14,151 nt of DNA from JBCBJZ01 sp038522635 (GTDB lineage Bacteria > Pseudomonadota > Alphaproteobacteria > Rhizobiales > Hyphomicrobiaceae), in assembly GCA_038522635.1 (NCBI GenBank), contig JBCBJZ010000099.1, positions 1 to 14,151 of the forward strand, written 5' to 3'. Every line of letters starts with the position of its first letter. Within the stretch, counting starts at the first letter, position 1. The translations under genes and the position numbers were made by a program. Shown here piece after piece: positions 1-5,019 of this stretch. The notes beneath the pieces are model-generated. The model was not told the DNA's origin and did not search any database. It saw only the letters and a list, made by a program, of their open reading frames with translations.

Positions 1-143
1 CGCTCCAGATCGTTGGAATCCATGACCCGTTCGGCGACGCGTTGGTTGTCGCGAAACGCGCCCGACTGGCGCAGCAAAACGTCGATCAGCGTGGTCTTCC
101 CGTGATCAACGTGCGCGATAATGGCGATGTTGCGCATATCCAT
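1..143 (-). CDS. typA: Translational GTPase TypA/BipA, N-terminal fragment (cut by window edge)
   Basis: The 47 visible codons read MDMRNIAIIAHVDHGKTTLI and run on to ...ERVMDSNDLER. This holds the P-loop (AHVDHGKTT, about residues 10-18) and the start of switch I (MDSNDLE) typical of TypA/BipA, a ribosome-associated GTPase of the EF-G/LepA class needed for ribosome assembly and stress adaptation. Two in-frame ATGs lie 6 bases apart (143 and 137). Homologues usually begin at the second (MRNIAI), but a GAAGGA box 12-13 bases before the first makes position 143 acceptable. The gene lies 156 bp downstream of rpe on the same strand and continues beyond base 1. The identity is firm from the motif set; only the exact start is open. 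Confidence 0.93.
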   Translation of the reverse strand, partial: MDMRNIAIIAHVDHGKTTLIDVLLRQSGAFRDNQRVAERVMDSNDLE

Positions 144-299
144 GGTGCGCGGTGTCCTTCGTGATGGGTGTGCGAAATTGTTTGGGTGTGCGGGCGCGCG
201 GTTGTGCAGCGCAGCAATCGTCGCGAGCGGGTTAGCACACTTGGCGGGTGGCGGCCAGCGCAGCGGAAGATGACCGCCGCGTGGTGACGGATTCGCCTT

Positions 300-992
300 T
301 CAGCCGTCCGCTGCGCTGACAGCGGTGCGGATGGCATGGATGTTGGCCCCGTAGACATCAGGCTCGGCCACGCTGCCGCCTTTAAACACCGCCGAACCCG
401 CGACGAGCACGTCGGCCCCCGCCTCCACCACCGCTGGCGCTGTTTCAGGCGTCACGCCTCCATCGATCTCGATATGGATCGGGCGATCGGCGATCATCGT
501 GCGCAACGTGCGCACCTTTTCGACCATGGCGCCGATGAAGGATTGCCCGCCGAAGCCCGGGTTGACCGTCATCACGCAAACAAGGTCAATGCGGTCGAGC
601 ACGTGCGCGATGGCGCCCACCGGCGTGGCCGGGTTCAGCGCGACCCCCGCCTTGCAACCAAGCGCTCGGATCGCCTGCAACGAGCGGTCAAGATGCGGGC
701 CGGCCTCGGCGTGAACGCTCAGCACATCAGCACCGGCGCCGGCGAACGCTTCCAGATAGGCGTCGGCGGGCGCGATCATGAGGTGCACGTCCATCACCGT
801 CTTGATGTGGGGGCGGATCGCCGCGCAGGTCTGTGGGCCAAAGGTGATGTTGGGCACGAAATGCCCGTCCATCACGTCCACATGCACCCAGTCGGCGCCT
901 TGCGCTTCGATCGCTGCGCATTCAGCGCCGAAGTTGGCGAAGTCCGCGCTCAGGATGGAAGGGGCGATCTTCAAGGTGCGCGAAAAGCTCAT
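300..992 (-). CDS. rpe: Ribulose-phosphate 3-epimerase
   Basis: This 230-residue protein has the family's usual length and interconverts D-ribulose 5-phosphate and D-xylulose 5-phosphate in the cytoplasmic pentose phosphate pathway (and Calvin cycle where present). The (beta/alpha)8 signatures are clear: APSILSADF (10-18), the metal/acid-base motif VHVDVMDGHFVPN (His37, Asp39), DVHLMI with His70, MTVNPGFGGQ (141-150), and EIDGGV with Asp177, the second acid/base residue. The loop VAGSAVF (197-203) fits phosphate binding. The ATG at 992 has only a weak upstream Shine-Dalgarno (CCGGA). The gene is transcribed away from pcaI, with a 281-bp intergenic region between them. Nothing is truncated or unusual. 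Confidence 0.97.
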   Translation of the reverse strand: MSFSRTLKIAPSILSADFANFGAECAAIEAQGADWVHVDVMDGHFVPNITFGPQTCAAIRPHIKTVMDVHLMIAPADAYLEAFAGAGADVLSVHAEAGPHLDRSLQAIRALGCKAGVALNPATPVGAIAHVLDRIDLVCVMTVNPGFGGQSFIGAMVEKVRTLRTMIADRPIHIEIDGGVTPETAPAVVEAGADVLVAGSAVFKGGSVAEPDVYGANIHAIRTAVSAADG

Positions 993-1273
993 GGGACGGG
1001 TCCGGGGTTGGGGGGCGCGGTGTTGGTCGTGTGCTGATGGGCGAAAGGGGCTGATACGCGACAGGTGCTCGTTGGGTGGCGTGGTCCAACCAGCCGCGCT
1101 CCGTGCGCCCGCGGCTGTGGCCTATATCTTTGGCCCCTATCCTTGGCCTGTGTCTTTGCGCCAGGCCGTCGCTTGGCCGTACGATGCTCGATGATGAATG
1201 CTCATGCGATCCCGGCGCGAACCGCGCATCGCGGGCGCTTGCCCTCTCGACCTCTGCATAAAGGAACCACGCC
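993..1273. promoter_or_regulatory. Divergent intergenic region between rpe and pcaI
   Basis: No credible gene lies in this 281-bp stretch. It must contain promoters for rpe (leftward) and the pca cluster (rightward). I could not pick out convincing -35/-10 pairs by eye. The visible structure is a set of three 13-bp tandem repeats at 1119-1157 (listed separately) and the pcaI ribosome binding site AAAGGA, about eight bases before the GTG at 1274. Confidence 0.5.
1119..1157 (+). repeat. Three tandem 13-bp imperfect repeats upstream of pcaI
   Basis: The units are GGCCTATATCTTT (1119-1131), GGCCCCTATCCTT (1132-1144) and GGCCTGTGTCTTT (1145-1157). They share GGCC at the start, T at positions 7 and 9, C at position 10 and TT at the end. 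They end 116 bp before the pcaI start codon, in the rpe/pcaI divergent spacer. Iterated sites in such a place could bind a regulator; this is inference. Confidence 0.55.
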
Positions 1274-1966
1274 GTGATCGACAAGATCTGCTCGTCCGCC
1301 GCCAACGCGCTTCAGGGGGTTGGCGATGGTTCGACCGTCCTGGTCGGTGGGTTTGGTGAAGCGGGCATGCCGTTCACGCTGTTGGAGGCGCTGCTGGAGC
1401 ACGGCGCCAAACACCTCACGATCGTCTCCAACAATGCGGGCAATGCGGAGACCGGCATCGCCGCTCTGCTGAAAGAGGGGCGGGTGGACAAGGTCATCTG
1501 CTCGTTTCCGCGGCAGGTCGATAGCTACGTGTTCGATGAGCTCTACCGCGCCGGCAAGGTCGCGCTCGAAGTCGTGCCGCAGGGCAACCTGGCCGAGCGC
1601 ATCCGGGCAGCGGGCGCCGGTATCGGCGCGTTCTACTGTCCCACCGCCTACGGCACACAACTGGCCGCCGGCAAGGAGACCCGCACGATTGACGGGCGCG
1701 ATTATGTGCTCGAGTATCCGATCAACGCTGATCTGGCGCTCATCAAGGCGCTGCAGGCGGACCGCTGGGGCAACCTTGTCTACCGCATGACCGCGCGTAA
1801 CTTCGCGCCGGTGATGGCGATGGCAGCCACGACCACGGTCGCCGAAGTGCATGAGATCGTTGAGCTTGGCGCACTCGACCCCGAGACGATCGTGACACCT
1901 GGTCTGTTCGTGCAGGCGGTGGTCGCCGCCCCTGACCCGGTGGTGGTGCGCGCAGCGCAAGCTTAG
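1274..1966 (+). CDS. pcaI: 3-oxoadipate CoA-transferase subunit A (PcaI)
   Basis: This 230-residue alpha subunit works with PcaJ to move CoA from succinyl-CoA to 3-oxoadipate in the beta-ketoadipate pathway for aromatic degradation. Motifs match PcaI closely: DGSTVLVGGFGEAGMP (18-32, the CoA-transferase glycine motif), SNNAGN (52-57), CSFPRQVDSYVFDELYRAGK (76-95), EVVPQGNLAERIRAAGAGIG (99-118), DRWGNL (163-168) and RNFAPVMAMAA (175-185). A general acetoacetate:succinyl-CoA transferase (ScoA/AtoD) is the main alternative, but the wording is nearer PcaI. The start is GTG, supported by AAAGGA eight bases upstream. The stop codon TAG (1964-1966) lies in the left edge of a palindromic repeat, and the last residues (PDPVVVRAAQA) look like a short extension of the usual C-terminus. 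pcaJ follows after an unusually long 165-bp gap. Confidence 0.93.
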   Translation: MIDKICSSAANALQGVGDGSTVLVGGFGEAGMPFTLLEALLEHGAKHLTIVSNNAGNAETGIAALLKEGRVDKVICSFPRQVDSYVFDELYRAGKVALEVVPQGNLAERIRAAGAGIGAFYCPTAYGTQLAAGKETRTIDGRDYVLEYPINADLALIKALQADRWGNLVYRMTARNFAPVMAMAATTTVAEVHEIVELGALDPETIVTPGLFVQAVVAAPDPVVVRAAQA

Positions 1967-2067
1967 AGTTCATCCGCTTCAGGTGGACTCACCTGAGGCG
2001 AAAGATGAACGGCAAAACAAATGCTTAGATGTCGGTTCCGCTTCAAGCTGAAGCGAACCGACTCTAG
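1964..2067 (+). repeat. Dispersed palindromic repeat, copy 1 (between pcaI and pcaJ)
   Basis: This element of about 104 bp has two hairpins. The first pairs TTCATC and CGCTTCAGGTG (from 1969) with CACCTGAGGCG and GATGAA (to 2009), with a four-base loop and an AAA bulge. The second pairs GTCGGTT and CGCTTCA with TGAAGCG and AACCGAC (2031-2062), with an AGC loop and one bulged C. A linker containing ACAAATGCTTAGA joins them. Almost the same sequence lies at 4917-5019, and the inverted end of a third copy is at 14128-14151. No transposase is encoded, so this is a non-autonomous MITE-like or REP-like element. The TAG at its left edge is the pcaI stop codon. Confidence 0.88.
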
Positions 2068-2131
2068 GGCCTCGTGAACGCGCCCATCGAACTACATCGA
2101 CTTTGCTGCCACCTAAACGAAGGAACCCGCC

Positions 2132-2845
2132 ATGAGCGCGCACACGTCGAGCACAGGCACCGCACCCGGGCCCGCCTGGAGCAAGGACGAAATGGCGGCA
2201 CTGGTCGCCCGTGACATCCCCGATGGCGCTGTGGTGAACCTCGGCATTGGGCAGCCGACCCTTGTCGCTAACCACCTGCCGCCCGACCGCGAAATCATCC
2301 TGCACACGGAAAACGGGCTGCTCGGCATGGGGCCCGCGCCGGCCAAAGGCGCCGAAGACCGTGATCTGATTAACGCTGGCAAACAGCCGGTCACCACGCT
2401 GCCGGGCGCGGCCTTTTTCCACCATGCCGACTCGTTCGCGATGATGCGTGGCGGCCACCTCGACATCTGCGTGTTGGGTGCGTTTCAGGTCTCGGTGCAC
2501 GGCGACCTGGCCAATTGGCACACCGGCGCAGCGGACGCGATCCCCGCCGTCGGTGGCGCGATGGACCTCGCGATCGGGGCCAAGCGGACGTTTGTGATGA
2601 TGTCGCTGCTGACCAAAGGCGGCGAGAGCAAGCTGGTGGAACGCTGCAGCTATCCGCTCACCGCGCCCGCATGCGTTGCGCGCGTCTATACCGACAAGGC
2701 CATTTTCGATTTAACGGCGAACGGGCTTGCCGTACGGGCAATCGCGCCGGGGCTTCCTTTCGATGACCTCAGCGCGATGGCAGGCGTGCCATTGGTGGAC
2801 GCGACCGAAAGTAACGCGCCCGACCGTCTGGCGGCCGCCGAATAG
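2132..2845 (+). CDS. pcaJ: 3-oxoadipate CoA-transferase subunit B (PcaJ)
   Basis: This 237-residue beta subunit carries the catalytic glutamate that forms the glutamyl-CoA thioester; it is the partner of PcaI. Visible motifs are GAVVNLGIGQPTLVANHLP (32-50), HTENGLLGMGP with catalytic Glu60, DLINAGKQPVTTLPGAAFFH, DSFAMMRGGHLDICVLGAFQ, ANWHTG, PAVGGAMDL, and a late YPLTAPACVARVYTD segment. The ADSFAMMRGGH and GDLANWHTG wording is typical of PcaJ/ScoB. The ATG is preceded by GAAGGA at good spacing. It ends 10 bp before the next gene, so translation may continue into the DUF1194 gene. The first 15 residues (SAHTSSTGTAPGPAW) look like a variable leader. Together with pcaI it should supply 3-oxoadipyl-CoA to a thiolase, which is not in the window. 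Confidence 0.93.
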   Translation: MSAHTSSTGTAPGPAWSKDEMAALVARDIPDGAVVNLGIGQPTLVANHLPPDREIILHTENGLLGMGPAPAKGAEDRDLINAGKQPVTTLPGAAFFHHADSFAMMRGGHLDICVLGAFQVSVHGDLANWHTGAADAIPAVGGAMDLAIGAKRTFVMMSLLTKGGESKLVERCSYPLTAPACVARVYTDKAIFDLTANGLAVRAIAPGLPFDDLSAMAGVPLVDATESNAPDRLAAAE

Positions 2846-2855
2846 AGAGGCGTCC

Positions 2856-3713
2856 ATGGGCAAAGGCGCAGGCGCACAGGCGGCCCCCGAGCTGTGCAGG
2901 GCGGCGTCTGGTGCAGGCACACTGTGGGCCCGTGCGCTTGCTGTCTTGCTGTGCCTCGCCGCCTTACTGTGCTTGGCCGCCCCACTGTGCTGCGCCGATA
3001 GAGCGCTCGCGCAAGCGGACCGCGGTCAACCGTCGACGGCCGCGCCGCTGACCGTCGATCTTGAGATCGTGCTTGCCGTGGATGCGTCGGCCAGCGTCGA
3101 TAAAGGCGAGTTTCGCTTACAGTTGCGCGGTATCGCAGCCGCGTTCCGGGCACCCGACGTGCGCGCGGCGATCCGCTCAGGCGTGCATCGCCGCGTCGCG
3201 GTTGCGCTTAACATCTGGGCTGATGCCACCATCCCCAAGCAGCGCACGCCGTGGTTCGTGTTGCGCAGCGATGCCCAGATCGAGCGCTTCGCAAACCACG
3301 TTGAGAGGCTCAAGCGCAAGGTTGCTGGCGGCACCGGTATCGGCTCAGGCATCGCCGACGCGATCCGCATGATCAACACCAACCGCATTCACGGTTTGCG
3401 CAAAGTGGTCGACGTTTCGGGCGATGGCAAAGAGACCGCATCGCGCGAAGAATTGTCGTTGACGTTGCCGACCGCGCTCGCCATGGCGCTTTCGAACAAC
3501 GTGGTGGTTAACGGCCTTGCGATCCGCAACGAGGTGCCCGATCTCGCGACGTATTATCGCCGGAACGTGATCGAGGGGACGGGCGCGTTTGTGATCGAGG
3601 CGCGCGATTACCGTGACTTTGCACGCGCGATGCGCTTGAAGTTGGTTCGGGAGATCGCAAGCCCGCTCGTCCGGGTGCGTGAGCCCAAACGTTTGAGCCG
3701 CGTGGTACGGTGA
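2856..3713 (+). CDS. Secreted DUF1194 family protein (von Willebrand A-like)
   Basis: This 285-residue protein begins at ATG 2856, preceded by GAGAGG at five bases and only 10 bp after pcaJ; an open frame further upstream overlaps pcaJ and is not needed. Residues 1-54 look like a long signal peptide with a leucine/cysteine-rich core (LAVLLCLAALLCLAA) and an ALAQA cleavage region. The rest matches DUF1194: VDLEIVLAVDASASVDKGEF (67-86) holds a MIDAS-type DxSxS (Asp76, Ser78, Ser80), with GGTGIGSGI (158-166) and VDVSGDGKE (185-193) as the Thr and Asp motifs. It probably folds as a periplasmic metal-binding VWA domain. Its substrate or partner is unknown. Its link to pcaIJ is positional only; family members sit in many contexts. 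Confidence 0.85.
   Translation: MGKGAGAQAAPELCRAASGAGTLWARALAVLLCLAALLCLAAPLCCADRALAQADRGQPSTAAPLTVDLEIVLAVDASASVDKGEFRLQLRGIAAAFRAPDVRAAIRSGVHRRVAVALNIWADATIPKQRTPWFVLRSDAQIERFANHVERLKRKVAGGTGIGSGIADAIRMINTNRIHGLRKVVDVSGDGKETASREELSLTLPTALAMALSNNVVVNGLAIRNEVPDLATYYRRNVIEGTGAFVIEARDYRDFARAMRLKLVREIASPLVRVREPKRLSRVVR
2949..2984 (+). repeat. Tandem 18-bp repeat in the DUF1194 signal peptide
   Basis: Two 18-bp units (2949-2966 and 2967-2984) agree at 14 of 18 positions and begin CTGTGC. A third partial unit starts at 2985. They encode the repeated LCLAA segments of the hydrophobic core of the signal peptide, suggesting that it grew by small duplication. Confidence 0.6.
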
Positions 3714-3799
3714 GGCGTTGGCGTCCGGGCACGCGCGTTGAGCCTCAGGTTCGCCCGCTGATTATCGAGCCTACCAACACGTGAGAAAGGCAAGCGCCG

Positions 3800-4549
3800 A
3801 TGAGCCGCGATATGCGCAAGACCCTGGTGCTGACCGGTGCTTCGCGCGGGATCGGCCACGCGACGGTGAAGCGTTTTTCGTCCGCCGGTTGGCGGGTCAT
3901 CACCTGTTCGCGGCAGCCATTTCCGGAGAACTGTCCCTGGGAAATGGGCCCGGAAGACCACATCCAGGTCGACCTTGCCGACGCCGCCAACACGCAAAGC
4001 GCGATCCTTGAAATCCGCGAACGCCTGCAAGCCCAGGACGGGCAACTCAACGCCCTGGTCAACAACGCAGCCATCAGCCCGAAGGGTGAGGAAGGCGCCC
4101 GCCTTACCACGCTTTCAACGCCGTTGGATGCCTGGCAGCAGGTGTTCCAGGTCAACTTTTTCGCGCCCATGATGTTGGCGCGAGGGCTTCGCGAAAACCT
4201 CGCTGTCACGCGCGGCGCCGTGGTCAACGTCTCATCGATCGCCGGCTCGCGCGTGCACCCGTTCGCGGGCGCAGCCTATGCCACATCGAAAGCCGCGTTG
4301 GCCGCCCTCACGCGCGAGATGGCGTTCGACCTTGGCAGTCACGACATCCGCGTCAACGCCATTTCGCCAGGCGAGATCGACACCTCGATCCTGTCGCCGG
4401 GGACGGAAAAGATCGTCGATGAGCAGATCCCGATGCGGCGCCTGGGTGAACCGGAGGAAGTGGCGAAGGCGATTTACTTCCTGTGCACCGAAGCCTCAAG
4501 CTACGTGAGTGGCGCGGAACTGCACATCAACGGTGGCCAGCACGTCTGA
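3800..4549 (+). CDS. SDR family NAD(P)-dependent oxidoreductase
   Basis: This 249-residue classical short-chain dehydrogenase has the cofactor motif TGASRGIG (12-19), an acidic VDLAD (57-61), NNAA (88-91), the catalytic serine region VVNVSSIAGS (141-150) and the catalytic Tyr160/Lys164 in YATSK, followed by VNAISPGEIDT (185-195). The C-terminal SSYVSGAELHINGGQ is the usual SDR ending. The Arg16 next to the glycine motif and Ser37-Arg38 after beta-2 would suit NADPH, but I cannot be sure. The substrate is not predictable. The ATG follows GAAAGG at about ten bases. It lies 86 bp after the DUF1194 gene on the same strand and converges on the cupin gene with a 28-bp gap. Confidence 0.88.
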   Translation: MSRDMRKTLVLTGASRGIGHATVKRFSSAGWRVITCSRQPFPENCPWEMGPEDHIQVDLADAANTQSAILEIRERLQAQDGQLNALVNNAAISPKGEEGARLTTLSTPLDAWQQVFQVNFFAPMMLARGLRENLAVTRGAVVNVSSIAGSRVHPFAGAAYATSKAALAALTREMAFDLGSHDIRVNAISPGEIDTSILSPGTEKIVDEQIPMRRLGEPEEVAKAIYFLCTEASSYVSGAELHINGGQHV

Positions 4550-4577
4550 CGTGCCAGCACATCCGACCTGTACCCAC

Positions 4578-4871
4578 TCATTTAAATTCGATCTCGACAA
4601 ACGCGAAATCGTAGGCGTTGGCGTTGATGACGTTGTGATGGACGCCGGCTTCGCGAAAGTACGATTGGCCGGCTTTGAGGTCCGCGAACGCTTCTTCGCC
4701 CTCGGGTGAGACGAGCTTCAAGCGACCATCGAGCATCGGCACCACCACGTAGTCCATCTCGTGGACATGGAAACCGGTTTCCGCGCCGGGCGCGAACGAC
4801 CACTTGGTGACGCGGGTGCGCGGGTTGTCGGCCTGCATCTCCGGCGTCGCTTGGATCGTGCTGTCGGCCAT
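4578..4871 (-). CDS. Small single-domain cupin protein
   Basis: The protein has 97 residues from the ATG at 4871, chosen because AAAGGGGA stands six bases upstream. An in-frame ATG at 4901 falls inside a repeated sequence and adds ten unlikely residues. Cupin motif 1 is GAETGFHVHEMDYVVVPMLDG (start 29; His35 and His37), and motif 2 is GQSYFREAGVHHNVIN (68-83; His78/His79, Asn83). These form a compact beta barrel that usually holds a divalent metal. The glutamate expected three or four residues after the second histidine is not in its standard place (Glu38 and Asp40 are nearby), so metal binding may be altered. No substrate can be named. Its upstream region holds a copy of a 30-nt repeat and then palindromic repeat copy 2. 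Confidence 0.82.
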   Translation of the reverse strand: MADSTIQATPEMQADNPRTRVTKWSFAPGAETGFHVHEMDYVVVPMLDGRLKLVSPEGEEAFADLKAGQSYFREAGVHHNVINANAYDFAFVEIEFK

Positions 4872-4886
4872 GTTCGTCCCCTTTAA

Positions 4887-4916
4887 GCTGGTGGTTCGCA
4901 CCTTGCGCCCGTTACT
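4887..4916 (+). repeat. 30-nt dispersed repeat (copy upstream of the cupin gene)
   Basis: This 30-nt segment, with core TTGCGCCCGTT, matches 8819-8848 at 26 of 30 positions, and all four differences are transitions. It lies 15 to 45 bases upstream of the cupin start, between its ribosome binding site and palindromic repeat copy 2. At the other location it is the right arm of an inverted repeat; here the left arm is absent, so this may be a truncated element. Confidence 0.65.
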
Positions 4917-5019
4917 CTAAGTTCATCCGCGTCAGGTGGTATCACCTAAGGCGAAAGATCAACACCCGAACAAATGCTTAGAGTCGGTTCCGCTTCAAGC
5001 TCAAACGAACCGACGCTAG
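4917..5019 (+). repeat. Dispersed palindromic repeat, copy 2 (between cupin and EEP genes)
   Basis: This copy of about 103 bp is in the same orientation as the one at 1964-2067. It shares GTTCATCCGC, TCAGGTGG, GGCGAAAGAT, ACAAATGCTTAGA and GTCGGTTCCGCTTCAAGCT. Compared with copy 1 there are a few substitutions in the stems, several of which break base pairs (CACCTAAG for CACCTGAG, TCAAACG for TGAAGCG), so this copy looks more decayed. Its right edge CTAG provides, on the minus strand, the TAG stop codon (5016-5018) of the EEP-fold gene. Confidence 0.88.

Noticed and set aside
336..1037. Plus-strand open frame of 233 codons over rpe
   Set aside because: Antisense shadow of rpe; Arg/His-rich translation without recognisable motifs.
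1202..1960. Minus-strand open frame of 252 codons over pcaI
   Set aside because: Antisense to the clearly recognised pcaI gene.
3714..3799. Gap between the DUF1194 and SDR genes examined for a promoter or terminator
   Set aside because: No stem with a T-run and no convincing -35/-10 pair seen; only the GAAAGG ribosome site of the SDR gene.
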